Shown here: positions 24,101 to 31,660 of the stretch, piece by piece | Layout of the letters: every line of letters starts with the position of its first letter | Numbering within the stretch: the first letter of the stretch is position 1 | Assembly: GCA_902494715.1 (NCBI GenBank) | Contig: CABUUJ010000014.1 | Span: forward strand, 1-39,003 | Source: an uncultured Collinsella sp. | GTDB taxonomy: Bacteria; Actinomycetota; Coriobacteriia; Coriobacteriales; Coriobacteriaceae | Reading direction: 5' to 3' | DNA: 39,003 nucleotides | Notes under the pieces: generated by a model | What the model was told of the DNA's origin: nothing | Databases searched by the model: none | Seen by the model: the letters and a program-made list of their open reading frames with translations, nothing else | Made by a program: the position numbers and the translations under genes

Positions 24101-25598
24101 GCAGATGGGCAGCTTCGGCTGCGGCCACGATGCGTATCTCACCGACGAGATCGCGCGCATGATGGGCGAGATGGGCTCCAAGGTTCCGATGATGATCAAG
24201 CTCGATGAGAGCGACGTCGCCGGTCCCATGGGCATTCGCGTGCGTTCGTTTATCGAGTCGGTCAACCGTCGTCGCGCGGAGGAGCGTGCCGAGGGCGCCC
24301 GGGTGCACGCGGTCCATCCGCTCGACGACCCGTATAAGGTCAAGTACACCAAGCGCGACCGGCACGACAAGATCGCGCTGGTCCCCAACACCTCCCATGC
24401 GTTCTGCAGGCTCATGACCGCGGCGATGCGCAATCAGGGCGTGCGCGCCGAGGCCCTTGATATCGGGCGCGAGGATGCCATCCGCCTGGGCAAACGCTAT
24501 GTGCACAACGACATCTGCTTCCCCGCGCAAATCGTGATCGGCGAGGCGCTCGCGGCACTCAAGAGCGGTAAGTACGACCCGCACGACGTCGCCGTGGTGA
24601 CTGGCAAGTATATCGGCGACTGCCGCCTGACGCACTACATGCCCCTGCTGCGCCGCGCGCTCGACGACGCGGGATACGACTATGTCCCGGTGCTCACCAA
24701 CGACGACGTCGATGCCCACAATGCGCATCCGGGCTTCAAGCTCGGCCTTGGCCCGAGCATCCAGATCGCCTACGGTCTTCCCATGATCGATGCCCTCGAG
24801 GCCATGCTTAGGCGCATCCGTCCCTATGAGCTCGAGAAGGGCGCGGCGGACGCTGCGTTCGACCGCGCGCTCGATGAGGTTATCGAGGGCATGGAGCGCT
24901 CGGGGCTGAGAGGCCAGGCGACGGGCTTCAAACGCGCGCTTGCGATCATGGACGCCGTTCCGTACGACCGCTCGAACCCGCATCCGACCGTTCTCATCGT
25001 GGGCGAGTACCTGCTCAATTTCCATCTCGGCGCCAACCACGAGATCGAGCGCTACCTCGAGGACAACGGGCTCGAGGTCATCGAGGCGCGCATGACCGAC
25101 GTGATCCGCAAGACCTATTTCTACAAGCATGCGCAGTCGCGCGAGTTCCACGTCGACCTGTCGCTGCCCGAAAAGGCCTGGTACGCCACGGCGGACAACC
25201 TGTTCGAGCTCGCGCACGACCGTTGCGACCGCCTGGGCGCGGCGAGCCCGCTCTACGAGCCGCCGACGCGCATGCCCGAGCTCGTGCGCGCGAGCGATAA
25301 GATCCTGCACCATACGTTCGATGCGGGCGAGGGCGTGCTGATTCCGGCGGAGATCCTCGAGCACGCCAAGCGCGGCTGCCGCAACTTCGTGATCCTGCAG
25401 CCGTTCGGGTGTCTGCCCAACCATGTCGTGGGGCGCGGGCTCATCCATGCGCTCAAGGAGCAGTATCCCACGGCGCAGTTCCTGCCGCTCGACTACGATC
25501 CCGACGTGAGCTTCGCCAACGTGGAGAACCGTCTTCAGATGCTCATCATGAACGCCAAGGCGCAGGGGTGCGGTGAGGCGCATGGCGAGACCGCGTAA
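21159..25598 (+). CDS. Fused acyl-CoA dehydratase activase-like protein (two BadF/BadG ATPase domains, DUF2229, HgdB-like)
   Basis: A 1479-residue protein of the 2-hydroxyacyl-CoA dehydratase/activase kind, whose activators use ATP to fire one low-potential electron into a dehydratase. Domain 1 (1-280): ATPase fold with LDVGSTTTK (7-15), LGGQDAK (101-107), and cluster cysteines in NGSCAGGTG (Cys130) and GRCGVY (Cys171). Domain 2 (335-600): second ATPase with IDSGSTTTK (340-348), IGGQDMK, EACSAGCGS (Cys464, Cys468) and SRCTVF (Cys503). Then a four-Cys patch (627, 630, 634, 653). The rest (720-1479) is DUF2229/HgdB-like, with DTVCFPAK (Cys773), FGCGHD (Cys988), NDICFPAQ (Cys1120) and PFGCLPN (Cys1418). 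The substrate is unknown. ATG 21159 follows GACGGAG. The tetR gene overlaps its 3' end. Confidence 0.87.
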   Translation: MALLVGLDVGSTTTKVYAMHEDMTEAWWGYRRHGACQTASVRAMLGELAERFPHESLRVAVTGSGARDIATALGASYVQEVVANALAISRFYPQTRCAIELGGQDAKMIFFRTNDKGDIEVADMRMNGSCAGGTGAFIDEMAKLMGVGTESGEFEQLASRGTTVHEVSGRCGVYAKTDIQPLLNEGIPATDLALSALHAVARQTIGGLAQGIDIEPPVIFEGGTLAYNPTLVRVFREQLNLSDDQVIVPRDPQIMVARGAALSLTDMFASSQPIDLPDAFVRLDKLETVAPASGEGRLAQPFFATPAEQADFTARHGKETPAKGPDAYAPGETVRVALGIDSGSTTTKFALVDEAGELVDSFYASNNGRPLDVAQQGLVSLKNRWETAGVTLAIDAVGTTGYGEELFARAFHADYHTVETVAHARAACACVPDATFVLDIGGQDMKAIWLNHGVLTDIVVNEACSAGCGSFLEGFAKNLGIAVEDIATEAFSSKAPAVLGSRCTVFMNSSVVSEQRRGKGPGDIMAGLCRSIIENVFTKVIRVSNLNRLGDKVVVQGGTFRNDAVLRAFEQYLGKPVTRAPHPGLMGAIGIALLAREECRKGDAGTSFIGLDAVERFEHREFGGVTCRRCNNRCQRAVVAFGDGSLYVTGNRCPRGGAISWDELVREVPAAEELRPQGACEAQAPGTGRDRTAAAPNLFVDREKLLFESYPTVPVCGGRDVTIGIPRVLEFWDTMPFWSTFFSTLGFKVRVSGRSTKAMYERGLAHVTSDTVCFPAKLVHGHIRNLVDAGVDRIFMPIITTVPTENTASTSEWMCAVVKGYPYVMRNSDNPEERFGVPFDTPLFHWYDEGDRNRQLKAWCKETFDIDADLVAKATEQADRAQETFENQLQLRGRQVLENVREDGGYAVVIASRPYHNDPLVNHGLPKLFSERGIPVLTPDAVPGVCNVDLSNSRIDIVNNYHARMLSCAVIVASTPELELVQMGSFGCGHDAYLTDEIARMMGEMGSKVPMMIKLDESDVAGPMGIRVRSFIESVNRRRAEERAEGARVHAVHPLDDPYKVKYTKRDRHDKIALVPNTSHAFCRLMTAAMRNQGVRAEALDIGREDAIRLGKRYVHNDICFPAQIVIGEALAALKSGKYDPHDVAVVTGKYIGDCRLTHYMPLLRRALDDAGYDYVPVLTNDDVDAHNAHPGFKLGLGPSIQIAYGLPMIDALEAMLRRIRPYELEKGAADAAFDRALDEVIEGMERSGLRGQATGFKRALAIMDAVPYDRSNPHPTVLIVGEYLLNFHLGANHEIERYLEDNGLEVIEARMTDVIRKTYFYKHAQSREFHVDLSLPEKAWYATADNLFELAHDRCDRLGAASPLYEPPTRMPELVRASDKILHHTFDAGEGVLIPAEILEHAKRGCRNFVILQPFGCLPNHVVGRGLIHALKEQYPTAQFLPLDYDPDVSFANVENRLQMLIMNAKAQGCGEAHGETA

Positions 25599-26271
25599 GG
25601 ACGCCGATGCGCCCGATGCACGCACCCGTATCATCGAGGCGTTTTGGGAGCTCATCGAGAACAACAGCATCTTCGAGCTGTCGGTTGGCGAGGTGACCCG
25701 CGCCGCCCAGTGCAATCGCGGAACGTTTTACTACTATTTTCACGATTTCGATGAACTCGTCGCCATCGCCATAGCCCAGCTGCTGCAGGATAACGAGCTC
25801 ATCACCGATGCCCTCTGGCATTTTTCGAGCGAGGGCGACCTTTCGGCGTTCGACCGGCGCGACGTCCGCTGCCTGCTGCGGCGCATCGTCATCACCATGA
25901 GGGCGGGTGCCGCCGAGCAGGTCGAGCAGGGCATCCATACGATCATCATCGACCGCGTGAGAGAGATCGTCCACCCCGACGGAGAAGAGCTCAAGGCAGA
26001 TTCGAGCTTTGCGGTGGGCTTTCTGGTCTCGGGCATCATGGGCTTTGTGATGGCGGTCGGCTTTGCCCGGGAGGGCGGCGAGGAGATAGACCTCGAGCAG
26101 CTGGGGGACAGCGCGTGCGCGTACCTGAGGGCGGTCGCCATGCAGACGGTTGAAACGGTCGCGCAAGTCGAGGGCGTCGATACATCCGAGCTGCTCGAAC
26201 GCGTCTCCAAGGAGGCCGATGCCTATCGCGCATCGCGTGCGACGAGTCCCGACGTGGTGAAAGACGTCTAG
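25582..26271 (+). CDS. TetR/AcrR-family regulator
   Basis: A 229-residue one-domain-plus-ligand-domain repressor type protein. The N-terminal helix-turn-helix spans about 16-60: ARTRIIEAFWELIEN, then LSVGEVTRAAQCNRGTFYYYF, which is the typical TetR recognition-helix pattern. The C-terminal half is helical, contains a hydrophobic GFLVSGIMGFVMAVGF stretch and shows no known ligand motif. It overlaps the activase gene by 17 bp, so the two are one transcript. ATG 25582 with GGTGAGG upstream is preferred; GTG 25573 would add three residues. The palindrome at 21089-21109 is its likely operator. The ligand could be an acyl-CoA or a related acid, which is speculation. Confidence 0.88.
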   Translation: MARPRKDADAPDARTRIIEAFWELIENNSIFELSVGEVTRAAQCNRGTFYYYFHDFDELVAIAIAQLLQDNELITDALWHFSSEGDLSAFDRRDVRCLLRRIVITMRAGAAEQVEQGIHTIIIDRVREIVHPDGEELKADSSFAVGFLVSGIMGFVMAVGFAREGGEEIDLEQLGDSACAYLRAVAMQTVETVAQVEGVDTSELLERVSKEADAYRASRATSPDVVKDV

Positions 26272-26380
26272 GGTTTCTCTTGCGGGGCGCCCGTCGCGCA
26301 TCGCGCGGTGAGTCCCGCGATGCGGTCATAACCTGCATTCATGTGAGCCGGGTTTATAGATATTCCTCCAGCTGTTAACA

Positions 26381-26432
26381 TATACTCCATATGGGTAAAG
26401 AGACCAAAGCGCTGCCGCGGGGCGGCGCTTTG
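26381..26432 (+). promoter_or_regulatory. clpC promoter -10 and leader hairpin
   Basis: TATACT (26381-26386) is a good -10 with no clear -35. The transcript would begin near 26393 and at once form a GC-rich hairpin, CAAAGCGC/GCGCTTTG (26405-26432) with extra GCC/GGC pairs. No CtsR, HrcA (CIRCE) or HspR (HAIR) box was recognised by eye. Confidence 0.5.
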
Positions 26433-26468
26433 CGTTTGAAAAAACTAGCTCGTCTAAGAGGAACTAGC

Positions 26469-29111
26469 ATGTTAGACCGTTTTACCGATCGTGCGCGTAA
26501 GGTCATGTCCATGGCCAAGCAAGAAGCGCTCGATCTTCATTCAAATAAGGTGGGCACCGAGCACCTGCTGCTCGCGCTTGCCAAGGAGGACGAGGGCATT
26601 GCCGCCGAGGCGCTGCGTTCGCTCGACATCTCCTATGATGACATCATGGATACTCTCAAAGAGGTCCAGACCACGGTTCCCGAGCCCAGTGAGGAGACCG
26701 AGGCGGCCAAGCTCGCCTTTACGCCGCTCGTCATTAGCGTGATGGAGCGTTCATTCCGCGTGGCGCGCGAGAACAACCAGACCTACGTGTCGACCGAGCA
26801 CTTGCTGATCGGCATCGTCGAAGAGGGCAACGGCATGGCCATGGACATCCTCATGCGCCTGGGTGTGTCGTCCGCCTCCATCAAAAAGGCTATCGAGAAA
26901 CTCACCGCCAAGGACCAGGACAAGAAGCGTCCGCTCGCCGGCGCCGGTGCTGGTCGTCCCGGTGCGGGCCTGCCGTTCTTTAGCGGCTCGGATACCTCTC
27001 AGCAAGGGGGGGGTGGCACCGATACGCTTAAGCAGTTCGCGACCAACCTCACGCAGAAGGCGCGCGACGGCGAGCTCGACCCTGTAATTGGTCGCGAAAA
27101 GGAAGTCCAGCGTATGATGGAAATTCTTTCGCGCCGCACCAAGAACAACCCGCTCATTCTGGGCGACCCCGGCGTGGGCAAGACGGCCATCGTCGAGGGC
27201 CTGGCTCAGCAGATTGCAGCCGGCAACGTGCCCGAGAACCTCATGAACCAGAATATCTGGACGCTCGACCTGCCGGGCCTCGTGGCGGGCGCCAAGTATC
27301 GCGGCGAGTTTGAGGAGCGCCTCAAGAACGTGATCCAGGAGGCCACCGAAGCTGACGACGTCATCCTGTTTATTGACGAGATGCATACCATCATCGGTGC
27401 CGGCTCTGCCGAGGGCTCCATCGACGCGAGCTCCATGCTCAAGCCCGTTCTCGCACGCGGTGCTTTCCAGATCATCGGTGCCACCACGGCCGAGGAGTTC
27501 CGCAAGTACCTCACCAAGGACCCGGCCTTCGAGCGTCGCTTCCAGACCATCGATGTCGAGGAGCCGAGCGTCGAGGACACGGTCAAGATCCTGACCGCGC
27601 TCAAGCCGCGCTACGAGGAGCACCACCATGTGCGCTATACGCAGGGTGCTATCGAGGCCGCCGCGAACCTTTCCAACCGCTACATCCAGGATCGCTTCCT
27701 GCCCGATAAGGCCATCGACCTCATCGACGAGGCCGGTGCCCGCGCTCGCATCGCCGCGAATCGCGCGCCCGAGCCGGTGCGCGAGGCCGAGCATCGCATA
27801 GAGGAGCTCAAGGCCGCCGCGCAGGAGGCCACCGAGAGCGACGACATGAACAAGGCCGCCGAGATCACCGAGCAGCAGAAGGCCGCCGAGATTGAGCTCG
27901 CCGAGGCCAAGGCCGCCTGGACCGCCGAGCTCGACGCCAGCCCGCTCACCATCGACGTGAGTCAGATTGCCGACATCGTGTCCGTGACCTCTGGCGTGCC
28001 GGTTTCCTCGCTCACCGAGAGCGAGAGCCGGCGCCTGCTGCAGACCGAAAGCGTGCTCAAGACGCGCATCATCGGCCAGGATGAGGCAGTCGAGGCCGTC
28101 GCCAAGGCCGTGCGCCGCAGTCGCTCGCCGCTCAAGGACCCGCGTCGTCCCGGCGGCAGCTTTATCTTCCTGGGTCCCACTGGCACAGGCAAGACCGAGC
28201 TCGCCAAGACACTCGCCGAGTACCTCTTTGGCAGCAAGGACGCGCTCATCAGTTTCGACATGTCGGAGTTCGGCAGCGAGTTCGAGGTCTCCAAGCTCAT
28301 CGGTAGCCCTCCGGGTTACGTCGGTCACGACGAGGGCGGCCAGCTCACCAAGGCCGTTCGTCGCCATCCGTACTCGGTCGTGCTGTTCGACGAGATCGAG
28401 AAGGCGCACCCCGATATCTTCAACATCCTGCTGCAGGTGCTGGAGGAGGGCCGCCTGACCGATAGCCAGGGCAAGACGGTCGACTTCCGCAATACCGTGA
28501 TCATCATGACGTCCAACGTGGGCGCCCGCGCGATTGCGCAGGATGCGAGCGTGGGCTTTGGCACCACCGGCGAGCAGGGTCTCACGTCGAGTGAGATTCG
28601 CGGCCGTGCGATGGGCGAGCTCAAGCGCCTGTTCCGCCCCGAGTTGCTCAACCGTATCGATGACATCGTGGTGTTCCAGAAGCTTTCGGGCGAGAACCTC
28701 ACCAAGATCGCGCACCTGCTGGTGGACGACCTGCGTCAGCGCCTGATTGCCAACGGCATGAACATCAAGCTCACCGATGCGGCCTACGACAAGATTGTGG
28801 CGGAGGGTACCGACCTCACCAACGGTGCGCGTCCGCTGCGTCGTGCCATCCAAAAGCTCATCGAGGATCCGCTGTCCGAGGAACTGCTGGCTGGCGAGTG
28901 GGGCGAGGGCGATACCGTCCTGTGCGACGTGGTCGACGGCAAGTTTGTCTTTAGCCACGGCACGGGTGAGATTCCGGCACCGCGCCCGGCGGGTGCACTC
29001 GGGGGCGATACCGCTCCGGCGGCGTCGCACACCGGAAACGCCGCGCCTGTGAGCAGTGGCGTGAGCTCGGACCCCGGCGGCATGATGCAAGCCGGTTCCG
29101 GCGCGCTGTAG
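26469..29111 (+). CDS. clpC: ATP-dependent Clp protease ATPase ClpC
   Basis: ClpC unfolds proteins and feeds them to ClpP. The ATG 26469 gives 880 residues starting MLDRFTDRARKV, the usual ClpC N-terminus, with AGAGGAAC upstream. An in-frame ATG at 26391 lies on the predicted transcription start and is rejected. Clp-N repeats span about 1-145; the first AAA+ module has GDPGVGKT (232-239) and ILFIDEMH. A middle coiled coil is at about 440-485, shorter than in ClpB. The second module has GPTGTGKT (569-576), and a VGF tripeptide in the ClpP-binding loop (DASVGFG). The C-terminus ends in a Pro/Ala/Gly/Ser-rich tail. The usual ctsR-mcsA-mcsB genes are not upstream. Confidence 0.96.
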   Translation: MLDRFTDRARKVMSMAKQEALDLHSNKVGTEHLLLALAKEDEGIAAEALRSLDISYDDIMDTLKEVQTTVPEPSEETEAAKLAFTPLVISVMERSFRVARENNQTYVSTEHLLIGIVEEGNGMAMDILMRLGVSSASIKKAIEKLTAKDQDKKRPLAGAGAGRPGAGLPFFSGSDTSQQGGGGTDTLKQFATNLTQKARDGELDPVIGREKEVQRMMEILSRRTKNNPLILGDPGVGKTAIVEGLAQQIAAGNVPENLMNQNIWTLDLPGLVAGAKYRGEFEERLKNVIQEATEADDVILFIDEMHTIIGAGSAEGSIDASSMLKPVLARGAFQIIGATTAEEFRKYLTKDPAFERRFQTIDVEEPSVEDTVKILTALKPRYEEHHHVRYTQGAIEAAANLSNRYIQDRFLPDKAIDLIDEAGARARIAANRAPEPVREAEHRIEELKAAAQEATESDDMNKAAEITEQQKAAEIELAEAKAAWTAELDASPLTIDVSQIADIVSVTSGVPVSSLTESESRRLLQTESVLKTRIIGQDEAVEAVAKAVRRSRSPLKDPRRPGGSFIFLGPTGTGKTELAKTLAEYLFGSKDALISFDMSEFGSEFEVSKLIGSPPGYVGHDEGGQLTKAVRRHPYSVVLFDEIEKAHPDIFNILLQVLEEGRLTDSQGKTVDFRNTVIIMTSNVGARAIAQDASVGFGTTGEQGLTSSEIRGRAMGELKRLFRPELLNRIDDIVVFQKLSGENLTKIAHLLVDDLRQRLIANGMNIKLTDAAYDKIVAEGTDLTNGARPLRRAIQKLIEDPLSEELLAGEWGEGDTVLCDVVDGKFVFSHGTGEIPAPRPAGALGGDTAPAASHTGNAAPVSSGVSSDPGGMMQAGSGAL

Positions 29112-29136
29112 GGCGTGGCGACAATTTGATACGCGC

Positions 29137-29169
29137 AATCGAGGCGCTCCGGAAAGGGCGCCTCGATTT
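29137..29169 (+). terminator. clpC terminator
   Basis: A perfect 11-bp stem AATCGAGGCGC/GCGCCTCGATT (29137-29147, 29158-29168) with a 10-base loop follows clpC by 25 bp. The T tract is short (TTTGT), so termination may be partial. Confidence 0.75.
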
Positions 29170-29325
29170 GTAGAGCTGCGGAAGTTGTGACCGTTACGCT
29201 ATACGGTCCACCGTTAGCCGATGATGCGAGGGCGCTCGGCGTTTTCGACTGGTTTATGCACGCAAAGTCTGGGAATATACAAGTCGCATGTCTTACTGTC
29301 TAACCAGTTGCGCCAAGGAGGCACC

Positions 29326-30783
29326 ATGGACTACAAGATTACCGGCTACGAGCCCGCCCAGCTGTTCCATTTCTTTGAGGAGGTCAGCGCGATCCCCCGT
29401 GGGTCTGGCAACGAGAAGGGCATCAGCGATTTCCTGGTTGCGTTTGCCAAGGAGCGCGGCCTCGATGTGTACCAGGACGAGGTCTACAACGTCATCATTC
29501 GCAAGCCCGCATCTGCCGGTGCCGAGAATGCCCCGACCGTGATGCTGCAGGGCCATATCGACATGGTGTGCGACAAGTTGGGTTCCGTTGAGCACGACTT
29601 TACGACCGACGGTATCGACCTGGTCGTCAAGGACGGCGTCCTCACCGCTAACGGCACCACTCTGGGCGCCGACAACGGTATCGCCGTCGCTCTGATGCTT
29701 ACCGTGCTCAACGATGATTCGATTGCCCATCCGGCTCTCGAGTGTGTGTTCACCACCGACGAGGAGACTGGCCTGGTCGGCGCCGAGACGCTCGACAAGT
29801 CCCAGATTAGCGCCCGCACCATGATTAACCTTGACTCCGAGGAAGAGGGCGTTGCCACCGTCAGCTGCGCCGGCGGCGTCGTTGTTACCTACACCTGCCC
29901 GATCGCGCGCGAGCACAAGACCGGTAGCACCCTCACGCTCGACATCTCCGGCCTGCTGGGCGGTCACTCCGGCAGCGATATCCACCTGGAGCGCGGCAAT
30001 GGCAACCTCATCATGGCCCGCATCATCGACCGCCTGATGGTTGCCGGCGAGCCCGCCATCGTTAGCTTTAACGGCGGCACCAAGGACAACGCCATCAACC
30101 GTGAGTGCAAGGCTGTTCTGGTCTACGCCGACCACGCTGCCGCCGAGGCCGCGGCCCAGATCGCAAAGGGCATCATCGCCGACGTCGCTGCCGAGCTCGA
30201 GGTCTTCGACCCCGGCTTTACCTGCACCGTCGAGATTGCCGACGACGCCGAGGTCGAGGCCATGGACCAGAAGTCCGCGCTTGCCCTCATCCGCGCCCTG
30301 CGTCTTGCCCCTAACGGCGTGATTCGCCGCAACGTCGCCACCGACGGCTCCGTCGAGGTTTCCTCCAACATCGGTGTGGTTGCCACTTCTGACGACGAGG
30401 TCAAGATCATGCTGTCCCCGCGCTCCTCGATCACCTCGCTACAGAACGAGTTCAAGGATCGTCTGCAGACGCTGGCCGATGTCCTGGGCTTCGACGCCAA
30501 GTTTGAGTTCGAGTATCCCGGCTGGAGCTATGCCGAGCATTCGCCGGTCCGCGACGTCTTTGTCGAGAGCTATCGCGAGCTCTTTGGCTCCGAGCTGCGC
30601 ATCGAGTCCATTCACGCCGGCCTTGAGTGCGGTCTGTTTGCCGAGGCCCTGCACGGCCTGGACGCCATCGCCGTGGGTCCGACGCTCTCCGATGTCCACA
30701 CCCCGGACGAGAGCATGGAGCTCGCTTCTGCCGAGCGCTTCTACGAGCTGCTTATCGACGTCCTCAAGCGCCTTGCCGCGTAA
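29326..30783 (+). CDS. pepD: Aminoacyl-histidine dipeptidase (M20 family)
   Basis: A cytosolic di-zinc peptidase that cleaves Xaa-His and other dipeptides. ATG 29326 follows a strong AAGGAGG and gives 485 residues, the family length; the longer frame upstream has no RBS. Zinc ligands of the M20 fold are visible: QGHIDM (His77, Asp79 aiding catalysis), GADNGIA (Asp116), DEETGL (Glu146/Glu147) and the late DVHTPDE. The dimerisation lid has GGHSGSDIHLERGN. A TATACA (29276-29281) with TTTATG 17 bp upstream could be the promoter. It is inserted between clpC and disA relative to Bacillus gene order. Confidence 0.94.
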   Translation: MDYKITGYEPAQLFHFFEEVSAIPRGSGNEKGISDFLVAFAKERGLDVYQDEVYNVIIRKPASAGAENAPTVMLQGHIDMVCDKLGSVEHDFTTDGIDLVVKDGVLTANGTTLGADNGIAVALMLTVLNDDSIAHPALECVFTTDEETGLVGAETLDKSQISARTMINLDSEEEGVATVSCAGGVVVTYTCPIAREHKTGSTLTLDISGLLGGHSGSDIHLERGNGNLIMARIIDRLMVAGEPAIVSFNGGTKDNAINRECKAVLVYADHAAAEAAAQIAKGIIADVAAELEVFDPGFTCTVEIADDAEVEAMDQKSALALIRALRLAPNGVIRRNVATDGSVEVSSNIGVVATSDDEVKIMLSPRSSITSLQNEFKDRLQTLADVLGFDAKFEFEYPGWSYAEHSPVRDVFVESYRELFGSELRIESIHAGLECGLFAEALHGLDAIAVGPTLSDVHTPDESMELASAERFYELLIDVLKRLAA

Positions 30784-30823
30784 AGGTCGCCTGTGAAGCC
30801 GCTCTAAAACGGCTGCCTATGAA

Positions 30824-30856
30824 AACGGCCGCCTGGCGTAATGCCGGGCGGCCGTT
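30824..30856. terminator. Bidirectional terminator between pepD and mntP
   Basis: AACGGCCGCC (30824-30833) and GGCGGCCGTT (30847-30856) form a perfect 10-bp stem. Plus-strand reading gives a short TTATTC; minus-strand reading is preceded by mntP and gives TTTTC. The convergent genes share it. Confidence 0.85.
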
Positions 30857-30861
30857 ATTCG

Positions 30862-31440
30862 TTACAGCGCGAGGATCCCCAGATGCTCGAGCAAGATCTT
30901 AAGCCCGATGAGGATGAGCACGACGCCACCCACGATGGTGGCGGGTTTTTCGTAGCGCGCGCCAAAGGTGTGGCCGATCGCTACGCCGGCGACGGAGAAG
31001 ATAAACGTTGTGACGCCGATAAGCGATACAGCGGGAACGATGTCGACCGAAAGCGCGGCGAACGAGATGCCCACGGCCAGGGCGTCGATTGAGGTGGCAA
31101 TGGCGAGGATCAGGTATTCGCCCAGGTCGATTTTTTCGGCATCCTTGCCGTCGCCTTCATCCTCGTCCTCGGTAAAGGCCTCCCACAACATTTTGCCGCC
31201 GATAAAGGCCAATAGGATAAAGGCGATCCAATGGTCGATGGGTCCGATGATGCCCATGAATTGACTGCCGAGCGCCCATCCGATTACGGGCATGCCGGCC
31301 TGAAAGCCGCCAAAGAACAGGCCGAGCACCACGGCGACTTTAAGGTCGATCCTCTTCATGCCAAGGCCCTTGCAGATGGAAACGGCAAAGGCGTCCATCG
31401 AAAGGCCAACGGCGAGCAGCACGAGCTCTGCGAGTCCCAT
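30862..31440 (-). CDS. mntP: Manganese efflux pump MntP
   Basis: A 192-residue six-helix membrane protein of the MntP (formerly UPF0059/YebN) family that exports Mn2+. The N-terminal LSMDAFAVSICKGL holds the conserved helix-1 Asp16, and a related IDALAVGISFA occurs at the start of the second half, showing the internal duplication of the family. A charged loop (EDEDEGDGKDAEK) joins the halves. It is the only minus-strand gene between clpC and yacP. RBS GAGGGAG precedes the ATG (31440). The leader holds features reminiscent of a Mn2+ riboswitch, described separately. Confidence 0.93.
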   Translation of the reverse strand: MGLAELVLLAVGLSMDAFAVSICKGLGMKRIDLKVAVVLGLFFGGFQAGMPVIGWALGSQFMGIIGPIDHWIAFILLAFIGGKMLWEAFTEDEDEGDGKDAEKIDLGEYLILAIATSIDALAVGISFAALSVDIVPAVSLIGVTTFIFSVAGVAIGHTFGARYEKPATIVGGVVLILIGLKILLEHLGILAL

Positions 31441-31500
31441 AGTCTGGCTCCCTCTCTGCGGGCGAACCCGATTACACGACTACTCCCTCATTTATATGAG
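31441..31500 (-). promoter_or_regulatory. mntP leader with GGGAGTAG motif
   Basis: On the minus strand the leader contains a CTCAT-ATAA-ATGAG hairpin (31487-31500), GAGGGAGTAG (31480-31489) and a CGGG-TTCG-CCCG tetraloop hairpin (31459-31470) just before the RBS. Mn2+ riboswitches (yybP-ykoY) often precede mntP and carry GGGGAGUAG in one loop. The second conserved loop (GACC-type) and closing helix are not clear here, so this is only a candidate. Confidence 0.35.
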
Positions 31501-31531
31501 ACCCGATGCTACCACATGAGCAGTCAAAGAG

Positions 31532-31551
31532 CCCCGTCCCAAATGGGCTAC
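31532..31551. repeat. Copy of GTCCCAAAT repeat
   Basis: It is inverted relative to 13664-13683, with 17 of 20 bases shared, and has its own AGCCC/GGGCT arms. It lies between the divergent mntP and disA genes, where it may overlap their promoters. Confidence 0.5.
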
Positions 31552-31660
31552 CTAAGCGGTGTTCGCTCATTCTGTAAGCATCGGATTTTGCGGGCGTCAC
31601 AGGGGCAAACCGTGAGAAACTTATTGACGTTTATGGAGCGTATACGATGGGAGCGATGCC

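Noticed and set aside
26391..26468. An upstream in-frame ATG for clpC
   Set aside because: It falls at the predicted transcription start and its codons form the leader hairpin; ClpC proteins begin like MLDRFTDRA.
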